Positions 11,165-22,556 of a DNA stretch of 64,000 nucleotides are shown here, piece after piece; position 1 is the first letter of the stretch; the number at the start of each line of letters is the position of its first letter. A program made the translations under genes and the position numbers. The stretch is taken from positions 1 through 64,000 of the forward strand of contig JAIVFJ010000110.1 of NCBI GenBank assembly GCA_025765615.1, given 5' to 3'. The DNA comes from Zopfochytrium polystomum. Lineage: Eukaryota > Chytridiomycota > Chytridiomycetes > Chytridiales > Chytridiaceae. A model generated the notes under the pieces. The model saw only the letters and a program-made list of their open reading frames with translations, did no database searches and had not been told where the DNA came from.

Positions 11165-14100
11165 ATGGATTATGTGTCGCACACATGGAGATGCAAGCGT
11201 AACATCAAGAACCACGCGTTCTTCATAAGGTAATGTCCAAGGGTCGCACGAGTGCTGCAAGGAGGGAATCGTAAGGACGGTCCAAGTGACCCCAGCGGCT
11301 TGCAACGCCGGCGAAATGAACCGTCCCGTCCCACCGCAAGGCCTCTGAAGCCGAAACATTTGCGTTGGGGGAGGTTTTCTATCTCTACCTTCACCTAATC
11401 AACCATTCCAAGTTGGTTGAGCTCGAAGTTCCTGAAACATTAAACCACCCTCCTGCCCCTTCTTCCGCCCAACCCAAAAACTTTATCACCGGGACAGCTA
11501 TCGGGATTCGACCGAGTCACTTTTGGCCCGCGCTCTTGCTCCCAGCCTCGAGCGAGCCGTGCTCCACGACGGTGAGAAAAGCCACGTGTTCCTGGACAAG
11601 GACTGCTTGTCCCTTGGCGAAGAGTACTACACCAACTTCATCTCCGGGCTGTTCCACTCTGATGTCATCATTTTGCTCTGCTCCGAACGAGCAATGGAGC
11701 GCATGAAGGAGGCGGACATCCACCAGGACAATATGCTGCTTGAGGTTCGAGAGCGCGACGAGAATGCGTTAGGGTGTTTAACTCGTACTTTTCTCATGAC
11801 CACAAAAAGTGGGAATTAGCACTCGATGTGATGACGACACACAAACGGCCGGTGCTCCCCGTATTCCTCTCTGAAGTCACAGAAGTTGTACTGCCCGGCG
11901 CGACGCGAAAAAGCGAAGTCAAGAAAACTTTTAAAGGGTTTTCAGTCAATAACTTCCCTGCAGCAAAGCACTGCCACGCCCTCAGCCCAAAGAAATACAC
12001 GATACGCGAGGTTGTCATGGAGATTTACAAGTTGCAAGGACTTCAGGCGGATCAAGACGACAATGAAAAGTAAGCCATTGAAGCATTTCTTCGATACAGT
12101 AAATCCTTTTGGGAAGAACGGGGTGGGAGTGAAGCACTGCGCGCTCTAACACGAGGAATGTCGTTACAGAATTATTGTTTCCGCTCGAGAGCTAATGAAC
12201 CGCAAAAGATTGAGTGTGCCTCCTTCTTCTTTGTCTGGCTTTTCAGGGTCTGGCAGCTACATTAGCTGGTCAAGTGAGGACCACTTTGAGGTAGTTTCTT
12301 TTGCTTCTTCTTTCCAGACTCCGCGGGGACTCACCTGCGTAACGTAACGATAAACTTCCGTAACGACACCCAACTACCATTCATCACTTCCTCCAAAATA
12401 AAGGGCTCGCAAGTCGCTCTAATGACCCAAGAAGAGTCCGCAAATCTTATGGCATGGCTTAAACCGCTGCACGAGCAAATGGAGGCCGAACGCCAGCGTA
12501 TTCTCCAGGTCCTCGCGCCGGGCACCCGACAGTGGGTCCTCCCATACCTCGACCAAATGATTGGCAGCAAGCGTATTCTACAAATCTACGGCGCAGCCGG
12601 AACGGGCAAATCTAGCATGATGGCTGTCGTTGCAAACGAGCTTAAGGCAAGGAGCTTGCTTGGCGGCATTTACTTTGCAAATTGCGACGAACAACCGTGC
12701 GGCAACGTCCGCGACCTCATCAAAACAATGGCATTTGGGCTTGCGCGCCTCAGTGGCTATGTAGCGATAAAACTGCTGGAGATGCGCGAGGCGGACGTCG
12801 AAGAAGACCACGAAATACTCGAAACGTTAACGTCATCCGAGCTCTTTGCGGCACTGATCACCCGCCCGCTCGAACAGGCGTTCCAAGAGGGCGCCTTGGT
12901 CGACAGCGTTCACATCACCCTTATTTTGGATACGGCAGACGAGGGCGATCTGGATGCATTCAGGGACTTTATTGAGCCCTTTTACAATCCGGACAGCGGG
13001 CTCCCGGCCCAAATTCGCCTGTTGCTCACTAGCCGTCTTGATAGCGACGACAGCAATGTCAGCGTGTCCAACCTTCGCCGCGCCATGAAAGATGTTTCCG
13101 AGATTGTGCACATTGACCGACACAATCAAAACTACGACAACGACGCCGTGGCCTTCGCCAAGCACTTTTTGGAATTGCACTTTGCGAAGGCAGACGTGAT
13201 AGAAACTGGGTCACAGCTCCTCCTCAAAAAGTCGAAAGGCGTCTTTGTCTGGCTCGTCGTTGCGTGCAAGATGCTCGCGGCCGACAAGGCCGATTCCATC
13301 ACACTCGCCATGATTAACGCGCTTCCCGATTCTTCTCTCGCGGCCCTCTATCTTGAAGCCTTTTCGCGCATTTTTGTTGACTTTAACGACCAAGCCGTCC
13401 TGCGCGGTGTCCTCGGCGCGATCGCCACGGCGCAAGCCCCCATGACTGCTGTGAAGCTTGAGGAAAAGCTTAACGGATTCGGCCCTGGTGAAGTCCGCCG
13501 CGCCATTCGCAAGCTTATCGGCATGCTGGACCTCAACCCCAACACACAAAGCCTCCGACTCTTTCACAAGACGGTTGCAGAGTTTCTTTGCGACCCCACC
13601 GCCTGCACTGACCGGCGCTTCTATGTTGGCAACGGTGATGGCTCCAACGCGGAGGCCGTCCTCGACAGAGCGACGACCACACCAATCCCCTTTGCCTCCG
13701 TTCTCGGCCTTGCCGCCCGCACAGCCACCACCACGACCTCAAATTATTTTTCTTCATCGTCCCTTGAGTCTGCCGCAGGTGCCTCTTTGTCTTCAGCCAA
13801 CCTCGAGCGCGGTGCCTCCGTCAAATCCAACGGCACCTCAATGCTGTATGTCCCGAGGCTCCACAGCCGCAGTGCTAGCAGGAGCGGTGGTTCCAGTAGC
13901 CCGGCCCCATCCGCCGCCTCCTCACTCCACGTGCACTCGGCCCATCAGCACCCGCTCATCTCCGCCACTTACTTTGCCACACAGCGTCCCGAGCCGGCCG
14001 GTGCGCCAGAGTTCCATTGCAATGTTTGTAAGAAGGGAATTTTACCAGGTCAAAAGCTGTTTTCGTGCAGCGTGTGCGAATATGACGAATGCAGCGGTTG

Positions 14101-14197
14101 CGCAGAGACGTCAAGGTCTGTCAGGGCAGGAGAGGTGCTTGCTGAAGAAGGGTTTGGTGAGCACGATTTTCATCTTCTTGATACATGTGGAAGTTGA
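11165..14197 (+). CDS. TIR-NACHT-ZZ NLR-like protein (multi-exon)
   Basis: The TIR domain is assembled from exon 11165-11225 (KNHAFFI plus a split Ser), exon 11498-11744 (YRDSTESLL ... VFLDKDCLSLGEEYY ... DNMLLE) and exon 11810-12068 (WELALDVMTTHKRPVLPVFLSEV). The introns are 11226-11497 (GTAATG..ACAG) and 11745-11809 (GTTCGA..AAAG). A further frame (AIEAFLRYSKSFWEE) continues after an in-frame TAA at 12070-12072. The NTPase exon (from about 12404; ATG at 12422) has Walker A GAAGTGKSSM, Walker B-like ITLILDTADEGD and LLLTSRLD, followed by a helical STAND-type region. The C-terminus has a ZZ-type zinc finger: CNVC, then SCSVCEYDECSGC and HDFH. NLR-type STAND proteins are regulated switches in fungal non-self recognition; the TIR may be an NADase (inference). 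Exon links between 12068 and 12404, and the 5' end, are unsettled; the stop at 14197 may also be bypassed by an intron. Confidence 0.7.
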
Positions 14198-14937
14198 GTC
14201 ATGGACCTCCTTTCCCCACTCTGTTCGACATCAACGCAGAGCCGGCAACGAGTTTCCTTCGTTCGAGCATTCAAAGCGTGAGCGGCCTACTGAACGTCGA
14301 TTTGGAATGGCAAGATCTTCATGTTGTGGAAAGCATTACGGCGTACGAATGCCGTTTCTACCGGTAGGAATCTCGATCGTCCCAGCCCATTCTTTCTCCT
14401 TCTTTATTCCTTAGCAACATTTTGATACTTTGGGGCGTTTCGGACCACTCCATTTGCTCACCACACTCACCTTTCCTTGGCCGGCGCCATTCCTTAAGAG
14501 CACGCGCAGCCTCTTGCGGCGCCTTCGTCGGAGACCTCCTTGCGGTCATCCCGCCGACCACTGTCATTTACTTCCATTTTCGGCGGGACGCTCCTAACCA
14601 CATACCGATACTTATCCGCGTCTTGGTCCGCGCGGGCGAGAGCGCTCTGCTGGAAGCCTACGCCCGCCGCCACAGCCTCACCCTGAAGGAAGCGAATCGC
14701 GTCAAGGCGGTCCGTACAGCACACCTATGGCGCTGGGGATTCGGCATCGTGCTTGCTTGGATGCCGGAAGTCAAGAGCTTTGCCGTCGACTTTTTGGGGC
14801 CTGACGATTATTCTTGGTTTGCAGGAACTCCTGTGGGTGTCTCTTTCATTCCCCGATCGCAAGTTGTAGTTCTCACTGAAACATCAATTTCACTTTACAC
14901 CAACGTACCTTCCCTTCGTGCTGATATTCGCGCTTAA
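14185..14937 (+). CDS. Hypothetical protein or 3' exons of the TIR-NACHT gene
   Basis: Two exons: 14185-14363 and 14415-14937, joined by a 51-nt intron (GTAGGA..TTAG) that keeps frame (ECRFYR|NILILWGVSDHS). The product has no domain I recognise; it contains SLLNVD-like alpha/beta sequence and RVKAVRTAHLWRWGFGIV. The ATG overlaps the end of the NACHT frame by 13 nt. A short intron with donor GTTGAG at 14193 and acceptor CAG at 14240 would fuse it in frame to the zinc finger upstream, so it may be the C-terminus of that NLR-like protein. Downstream (14938-15285) I see no gene, only a CA run before the next start. Confidence 0.5.
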
Positions 14938-15285
14938 TGGGTTTCTGGCAGTCTCACTTCACGGAGCGGAGAGGTAAGATTCCACCGTTAACGCCACCAT
15001 TTCGTCACTATCTCGCACGAAATAAACTCCTGTCCATAACCAACTTTCCAAATTCCGTCTTTTTCGTTTTAAGACTTGGAAGAATTCGCTCGAATCCGGT
15101 GAGTGGGTCATTGTTAAACAACGTTGCTTCCACCGTTCTCTCTGGCCGGGGTGTTGCAAACAAATGAACCATGATTGAATCAAAAACACACACACACGCA
15201 CACACACGACTATCCACATACAACAACGCAAATGCAAACGGGAAAAAACGTACACCACACAAACAAAAGGCCTTCAAGCGAAGCA

Positions 15286-16370
15286 ATGCTCGACGCCGTG
15301 CTGCAGTTCGAACGGAAGCGCCTTTACTGGCCGATCGACAGAATATACTGGTTGCTGCAGACGGACCGGAAGTACCTCAGAGTAACGGTGGACCCGCGGA
15401 CCGCGCTGCTCTTCCTGGTAGAAATAACAAATTGGTGGGAGTCGCGCGCGTTTAACGCGCTGCGAGTGTCGTCGGACGGTAGGTAGAAAGCAAAAGGAGG
15501 GCCGGGGCAACAAGTCCTGCTTCGATTCTCTCTACATCCTTGCTGAGCCCTCTTTTCACCCTCCCCGTAGACGCAGACCTTTGGAGCCATGAAGTGCAGC
15601 GCCCTCCCGCGTTTGGAAGCGACGCAGCCTGCGCGGCATGCGGCGCCTTGTTCAAGAGCACGTGCGAGGACTGCACCAAGGGCAAAACCGCAGCTCGCGC
15701 ATCGGGCCTGGACGTCAACTGGTAAAGAGCTCATTTCGCGGGGCGAAACAAAGCGAGCCGCTCCTCAAAAATCCTCACATTGCTTGCCAGGACGCCGATC
15801 AAGCATAATAAGCTGCTCTTTTGCGTCGACGGCGGCGAGCCGCCGCGGGACGCCGCCTCAGCCGGCCTCCTTCCGAAAGGACGTCTCAACGATTTGGACG
15901 AGTACGCCGTGGTCCTCGTCACCAAAGAAGTATGAAAGACCCCTAACCCATTCCCTCTGGCGCTCTCTCAACACACTCTCCAAACCAAAAAAAAAAAACA
16001 ATAACAATGCCAGCTCAACCCTACATCATCCACGCCGCTTGTCGCCGACGCGCTCTCCGCTGCGCTCGCGCTGGACGGCGCGGCGAAGCACGAGACGACA
16101 ACACCGTCGCTCCGCACGAGCCTTAGCAGCATCGGCAGCAGCAGCATGATCACCAGCAACTCGCGGCTCGCGGCGCGTATGACCGTGGTGCGCGTCCGGC
16201 CCGCGTGGATCATGACAGTGGCTCAGACCGAGGGCATCGGCGGTCGGCGCGCGCGGAGCCGCAGGTTCGCAGTGGTTGCCACGGGGGCGGCGGGCGGCGG
16301 AGGCGGGGTAGCCGCGGCGGACTTGATCGTCGGAGTGCTGGAGAAGGAGACGGCGGCGGCAGCGGCGTGA
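15286..16370 (+). CDS. Conserved-looking protein of unknown function
   Basis: Four exons (15286-15478, 15571-15721, 15791-15929, 16014-16370) with GT..AG junctions and frame kept through phases 1, 2 and 0, for about 279 residues. The N-terminus (MLDAVLQFERKRLYWPIDRI) is followed by FLVEITNWWESRAFNAL, a Cys cluster (CAACGALFKSTCEDC) that could bind zinc, and FCVDGGEPP. The last exon is Ala/Ser/Gly-rich with a core RMTVVRVRPAWIMTVAQTEG. No signal peptide or membrane segment is evident. I do not recognise the family. The consistent splicing and clean frame support a real gene. Confidence 0.7.
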
Positions 16371-17061
16371 TGCTGCGTTGGTGTTTGTTTTTGTTTTTGT
16401 TTTTTTTTTTTTTTCTTGTTCATTGTATTTTTTTTCTTCTTCTGTTTCCCGAGAAACCGGGTACCCCTGTGATGAGGCGGTCGCCCGGGCCGCACAGTCG
16501 TTCAACCTCATAATCATCCCCTCCATCCCGCCCAACCCTCAAACCTGACCTGCCCCGACGACGCAACTGCCGCCGCTATGCAAAAAATACCACGCAGTAG
16601 AGCAAAATGTTTCTCTTGACTCATGCGGAGGGCAAACGATCGATGAACCACGGCCTTTTGCTTGCGAAGACGGTGGACGGTGGAACACGTTTGGAACGCT
16701 TAACGCACGAAGAAGGAAAACATGCGCGAAACGAACGGGCGCTCAATGTACGGGACGGCCCACGCCCAAACAGTCGCAAAAAAAAAAAAAAAAAAAAAAA
16801 CGAACTGGTCGACGGGGAGTCGGGTAAGGGAAGGGTGGGACAAGCAAACGCCCGGGGGAAAAGGGTCGGGTCGAAGCGGAATAAAAACGCGCAACAATAT
16901 GGTCCTAAAGAGGAAAAAAAGGAACGGGGAGGGATAATGGAGGAAAGATTTAAAAAGAGACGGGGTGATAATCTGTCAAACGGTGGCGCGAGAGGGGCCA
17001 ACCCTCTCAAGTCCCCAAAAAAACAGAACAAAACAAAAAAAAAGCCCCCGCCCCGCCCGAA
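16371..17061. other. Intergenic region
   Basis: Contains T- and A-runs (about 16400-16415, 16779-16800) and purine-rich DNA. Weak ORFs have strongly biased Lys/Arg/Gly composition; no gene supported. Confidence 0.5.
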
Positions 17062-17760
17062 TCAGTACACAAGCGTTATGTTCAGCGCCGCCCACGTATC
17101 AAAGTCGCTGTCGCCGACGTGGCGTGGACGCAAAAGTGGCGGAGCACACGGACGCGGAGCGTAGTCTCCCGCGGGGAGCTTGACGACGGCGGCGGTCGTC
17201 GCGGTGCTTGCGAGGTGCGGCTTGACCGAGACGTCGCCCTGCCAGTCGAAGCCCAGGACGTACCGGGCCGGGGTGCCTTCCTCGTACAGCGAGAAGCCGG
17301 TCGTTGTGCATTTGGTTTTGTCGTCGTCGTCGGCGCAGCTGGTGGAGACCAGGGCGAGGTAGCCGACGGCGCTACCGCCGCGGCCCGAGGCCGAGCTTGG
17401 TCAGCTGGTATCGGACGGTCTGGTTGGCGCCGGCGTACGCGGCGTCAACGGTCAAGAGGCCGGTTTTGGAGAGGGTTTGGAGGGCGACGAGGACTGAGCG
17501 CTCTGTGAGGTTTCATGGCGGCGAGGTGGACGGGTTTTGCTGGTAGGTGTCGTCGTCGAGGAAGCCGACACCCGGTTTGTTGCGGACCTCGACGGCGGCT
17601 TGGCCCCAGTCGCCGGCCATGCCCGCGTAGGTGACATTGACGATAGTCGTCGCGGTCGTTTGTGACTCTAATGTATCCGGAGTAGATTGGATAGCGCGTT
17701 TGGTCGACGGACGGCTGGGTAACGTCAATGTTGACCTTGAGGCTCCACAGCCGCCTTGCT
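17062..17760 (-). pseudogene. Decayed C-terminal fragment of a second S8 subtilase
   Basis: In minus-strand frames the stretch encodes pieces matching the C-terminal domain of the subtilase at 3623-6790: NIDVTQPSVDQTRYPIYSG, then AGMAGDWGQAAVEVR, GFDWQGDVSVKPHL, KLPAGDY, and a final HVGDSDFDTWAALNITLVY before a TGA at 17062-17064. The pieces lie in different frames, so there are several frameshifts, and no catalytic domain is found upstream. It diverges clearly from the intact gene, so it is an old paralogue, not a recent copy. Confidence 0.85.
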
Positions 17761-18384
17761 CTGCTGGATTTCGGCGGGGTACTGGTTCTCGGGAATGTAC
17801 CCGAGACCTGGCTGCTGTAGATCGTCGTGGGTGTCGCCCACACACACGCGCTCCCCACATTTGCAGACAACATGGAAGCCAACGTGGTGCAATCCGCCTC
17901 CGCCTCCAAACTCGCTCTAGAGCCGGAACAGCGTTCCGCTGGAGGTTGCCGTGTCGATGCGGTTTCGCTGGTTTCATGGTGAAAGAGGGTAGAGGGGGAG
18001 GCTGTTCGTGATGTGAATTATTTCGCTCTTGGGGGAGGGGGGTGAGCGGGGGGGGAGGTGTTTGTCTTGTGGTGAAATGAAAGGATCGGCGAGGGCGTCA
18101 TCCGCGGGTGACGAGTTATGAGAGGGACTGGTTTTCGACTCACGCAGCCGACGACAGAGTACGGTGAGTACTATCCAAGTTTGCGGCAGGCACTGTCACT
18201 GGGGAAGACATCCTCAGGGGCGGCCCTGCATCTGATGTTTGGAGTGGTCCCTGTGGCAGCCAGAAACAAGATGCTGAACACCAGATATCAGACTGCATCA
18301 CATTCAGGATGCTCACAATACAACAGCTCAGATGTACCGACACATGGTGGAGAAGATTGCTTCAGGGGCTTCCTTGGGACAGTC
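17761..18384. other. Intergenic / repeat debris
   Basis: No intact gene. The part just upstream of the retrotransposon (about 18200-18384) differs in composition from its GC-rich surroundings and may be debris of another repeat, but no domain can be read. Confidence 0.4.
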
Positions 18385-18389
18385 CTTGA

Positions 18390-18507
18390 TGTTATGAATC
18401 ACCCTCCGGAAACCTTTGGAACCTTCTAGAACATTCCTTCATGGAACCTTGTGGAACCTTCTCTCAGTTCCTTGTCTGCCTTGCCCTGTCCTGCCCTGTT
18501 CCTGACA
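18390..18507 (+). repeat. 5' LTR of copy A (internally deleted)
   Basis: Begins TGTTATGAATCACC and ends GTTCCTGACA like the LTRs of B and C, but is 118 bp long instead of 353-398 bp. The deleted part holds the TATA box and probable transcription start. Confidence 0.9.
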
Positions 18508-18547
18508 TCATAATTCACTTCACCCTCTCCTACTACTCCCAGCCAGC

Positions 18548-21355
18548 ATGTCTGACCCAAACAACACCTCCCCTGATGCAACTGCCTTCCAAGCCCTGAT
18601 GGACCAATTTCAAGCCCTTGTAAGACAGACACACCGGCTTCAAGAACAAGTCCCCCACCAGCAGCACCAGCTTCAACAACAACTTCACCAACAAGAACAT
18701 CAAGCTCTTCCCCTGCCCCAAGCCAACCAAGCAAAAGACAAGACATGCTTTCCCAGTCTCTGCACATCCGTGAGACCTTGGAAGAGTACATTCTCCTTGC
18801 CATCAAGATTGACAACAGACTCTACTCCAAGAGGCTGAAGCAAAGACAATTAGGAACTACATCAAGACCTACCCCAGTCCCTCAAGCTCTTACAGTTCCT
18901 GAACCCATGCAAGTGGATGCACTTGAGACACTTCCTAAGGGTCCTCTGCCAAGAGGAGAAAACAAGGAGGGCCCAGCAGGGACTGTGTTTCTACTGTGGC
19001 TCCAAGGAACACGCTGTCAAGGACTGCCCAAGGAAGAAGCACCCAAACTCCCAGGTCCAGGCTCACTGAGGGACAATTCCCTGGACCCTCCTCCAAGCTG
19101 CCCCTGTTTCATCACCACCACCAGCACCACAAACACCTCAGATTCCAAGCTCCACCAACTCACAATGGATGTCAAGATTCAACTCTCAGCCAAGTCAACC
19201 ATCACAACCAAGGCCCTTATTGACTCTGGATCATCCTACAACATCATTGATGCCACCCTTGTCAAGTCTTGTGCCATTCCCACCATAAAGAAATCCACAC
19301 CCCTCAAGGTCCACTTTGCCAATCATGCTCTGTTCAAGGAAATCAGCCATGAAACCAAGTTAAACCTCCACATCCAAGACTTTCCACCATCCATGGTCAA
19401 CCTGGAAGTATTGGAGCTTGGCTCACCCATATTCTCGGTCATCTTCGGATTGCTATGGCTACAAGCCCAGAACCCTGCCATTGATTGGGTCACTGGTCAA
19501 GTCCAAGCTCCACCAATCCAAACAGTCACCCAAAACTCAAGTCAAGCCACCAAGACTCATGCTCTCAAGTCCCTGATTCAAGGTTCTCAGCCCAGTATCC
19601 AAGGTCAACCACAAATGACAGCTCCAGTATCAGCCTGCAGCTCACAGATCCCAGCCAAGATTCAAGTTTCACAGTTCACAGTTCATAGTCAAGATTCCAG
19701 TACAGCTCATAGAGCTCACAGTCATGGCCAAGTCTGTAGTTCACAGAACCCACAGTCAAAGCTTCAAGTACCACAGTTCACAGTCCAAATTCAAGATTCA
19801 AGCTCCACAGCTCACAGTCTTTGCCAAGAACACAACCCTCAGTCAAAGATTCAAGAATCACAGTTCCCAGTCAACAATTCAAGCCCCACTGCTGATGAGC
19901 ACAGAAAGACAGACCTTGCACCTGAAGGGGGAGATGGTTTCACCCCACCATCCAAGACACACCTTTCACTGCTTTCTGACAGTGTGTGGGCCTATGCTAT
20001 TTCCAAGGAACCCAAGCCTCACAAGATTCAAATCAGCCAAGAAGAGGAAAAACTTGAGATACTCAAGACAAGGCATGATGCAGCAACAGCTGGACACCCA
20101 GGAGAGCACAAGACATATGAGCTTGTTTCCAGAGACTTCTACTGGCCAGGCATGAGGAAGTACATCAAGAACTATGTCAACAGCTGTGAAACCTGTCAAA
20201 GAAACAAATCCAGCAGACACAAGCCCTACGGACTTCTGGAGCCCCTCCCAATTGCCATCAGCCCTTGGTCATCAATGTCCATGGACTTCATTGTGAAACT
20301 GCCCCCATCCCATGGATTTGACTCTATCCTTGTTGTCATCTGCAGAAGGACAAAGTTGGCCCATTTCATCCCTTGCACTGAGAATATAGATGCACAAGGA
20401 ACAGCAGACCTGTTTTTGCAGCACATATTCAGGCTCCATGGGCTGCCTCAGTCAATCGTCAGTGACAGAGGACCACAGTTCTGATCTCAATTTTGGAAAG
20501 CACTCACAGCAGCCCTTGGAATCAAGTCTCAACTGTCAACTGCTTATCACCCTCAGACTGATGGACAAACAGAAAGAACAAACCAGACTCTGGAGCAGTA
20601 TTTGAGGTGCTGTGTCAGCTATCAACAGGATGATTGGCCCACCCTCCTTCTGCTGGCAGAATTTGCTCTCAACAATTCTCTCCACTCAAGCACCCAGCTA
20701 TCTCCGTTCTTTGCAACTTATGGCTTCAATCCAAGAGGAGATCTTCTGGGACAAGAGACCCCATCCAATGTCCAAGCTCCTGCTGTGACTTCACACTTGC
20801 ATAAGCTCAAGATCATCAGCACCTTCCTGGACTCCACCCTGAAGCAAGCCCAAGAAGATGCCTCACGATTTGCCAACACTCACAGAATGGACCATGACCT
20901 TGCTGTGAGTCAGCAAGTTTGGCTTCTGAGGAAGAACTTGCAGACCAAAAGACCAAGTCCCAAGCTAGACAACCTCAAGTTGGGACCTTTCAAGATCTTG
21001 GAGCAAATCAATCCAGTCACCTTCAAGCTGGATCTCCCTGCATCCATGAAGATCCACCCAGTTTTCCATGTCAGCCTTTTGGAGAAGTTTGTGGCCAATT
21101 CCATTCCAGGCAGAGTTGCTCCTCGTCCTCCTCCAGTTGAGGTAGAAGGTGAAGAGGAATTTGAGGTTGAACAAATCTTTGGATGCCAAGTGGTTTGGAA
21201 GGACACTCAAGTTCCTTGTCAAGTGGAAAGGTTACTCAGATGCTGACAACACCTGGGAACCTGAGTCAAACGTCACTCACTGCCAAGACCTTCTGCTCAA
21301 GTTCAAGACCAGGTACCCCACCAAGTTGCAGAAGAGGCCTAAAAGGAGGAGATGA
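18548..21355 (+). pseudogene. Copy A gag-protease-integrase-chromodomain remnant
   Basis: The gag start MSDPNNTSPDATAFQ is kept but about 400 bp of the capsid region is missing. The frame from 18745 runs through the zinc-knuckle region, the aspartic protease (LIDSGSSYNIID) and the H2C2/DDE integrase. It is cut by a TGA at 20482-20484 in the core (SDRGPQF then stop), where B and C have an Arg codon AGA. The rest of the integrase is open from about 20602, and the chromodomain is shifted out of frame near 21177. The protein products are therefore unlikely to work. Confidence 0.88.
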
Positions 21356-21356
21356 T

Positions 21357-21663
21357 TTTATGAATCACCCTCTGGAAACCTCTGGAACCTTCTAGAACAT
21401 TCCTTCATGGAACCTTGTGGAACCTTCTGGAACCTTCTTTGCTTTCCTGACTTGTCTTGTTGTCACTGGTATCATTGGTATCATTGTATTACTAATTGCT
21501 CTTTCTGGAACTTTCTTTGAGTCTTGACAAGGAAGACTCTCAAAAGGTATAAAAGGGGGATGGGGGACCTGTCCCATCCCTCAAGTGAATTATTGTTTCC
21601 AATACAATCATCACTCCTCTCAGTTCCTTGTCTGCCTTGCCCTGTCCTGCCCCGTTCCTGAGA
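21357..21663 (+). repeat. 3' LTR of copy A
   Basis: Same body as the LTRs of B and C, including GGTATAAAAGGGGG and TCAAGTGAATTATTG, but with mutated terminal bases and fewer U3 pentamer units. The 5-bp duplication CTTGA follows directly. Confidence 0.88.
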
Positions 21664-21668
21664 CTTGA

Positions 21669-22123
21669 CAAAGTTTTCGCTTGACTGTAAGGGTATTCGA
21701 GAATTTTTGGACTCATCAGTGAGGCAGCCCTCCTTTGTGGAGTTGCCACTTCTGCACCCCCACAACCAAGGCCTATGACATTGATTTGCTAGCGTTGAAA
21801 ACAAAGAACATTGAAGCTGCAGACATGCTTGCAATGCACAAGCAGGCTCTGGCCAGGTGCCAGCAGAAAGCCCCCCCCCCAAGGGGGTTGCACAGGCTTG
21901 GGAGGTGCCTTCACACATCAGCCCATGCTTAGTCATTTGATCTGGCCCTGCATTTAACAGGAAGTGAATGTATTGTTGGCGGAGAGAGACCGAGGCAGTG
22001 GACGCCAGAGCTGGGCAACAAGGAAGCGCTCACACTGGCAAAGTGTGGAGATGGCGTGCTCACTCAGTTTAGGAGCCACGAAGTCGTGTCGATTAAAAGA
22101 AAGGAAGTTAGATAGGGAGAGAG

Positions 22124-22205
<82 letters not shown>

Positions 22206-22556
22206 TGTAACGGATATTCAGAAGGTGGAACCGGGCGAATGATATGAAATGAGAGCGTGTGAACGAAGATAGCGTTTCCGATTGAAAACGATTGAAAGCG
22301 GACTTGACATGTAAGGGAAGAGAGAGACACCCGACCCCGACTTTGGCCAGTCGTTTGGCCGACCAAATAAAAGTTCAGCTGTGACCTCTGCCACCCCGCC
22401 ATCGCCATCCCCATCGCCATCGTCGCCCCGCCGCCGCCCGCTGACGTTGCTACCCCCGTTACTTCTTCTTCTTGTGTGCCACAACAGGGATTGAGAACTG
22501 CGTCGCGCAGCGCCAGGTTCGTTTGCAATCTCGCCTCATCACCTGCCGCCACCCCC
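21669..22556. other. Intergenic region with long (TG)n
   Basis: No gene seen. It holds a very long TG run and the promoter of the F-box/ankyrin-like gene. A pyrimidine-rich tract ending CAACAG at 22489 could be a splice acceptor for an upstream non-coding exon of that gene. Confidence 0.5.
22128..22208. repeat. (TG)n microsatellite
   Basis: About 80 bp of almost pure TG, preceded by a short GA run. This is the longest dinucleotide tract in the window. Confidence 0.9.

Larger units (their letters stand above)
18390..21663 (+). mobile_element. Ty3/gypsy chromodomain LTR element, copy A (degraded)
   Basis: Flanked by the 5-bp target-site duplication CTTGA (18385-18389 and 21664-21668). The 5' LTR is shortened to 118 bp (18390-18507) by an internal deletion that removes the TATA box and self-priming segment. 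The 3' LTR (21357-21663) starts TTTTATG in place of TGTTATG and ends TGAGA in place of TGACA. Internally about 400 bp of gag is deleted, fusing what remains of gag to the pol frame. The coding order otherwise matches copies B and C, with no reverse transcriptase. Being point-mutated and deleted, it is the oldest of the three copies. Confidence 0.92.

Noticed and set aside
22128..22208. Long TG tract as a telomere-like repeat
   Set aside because: Pure dinucleotide inside a chromosome region, with no G-rich telomere unit; an ordinary microsatellite.
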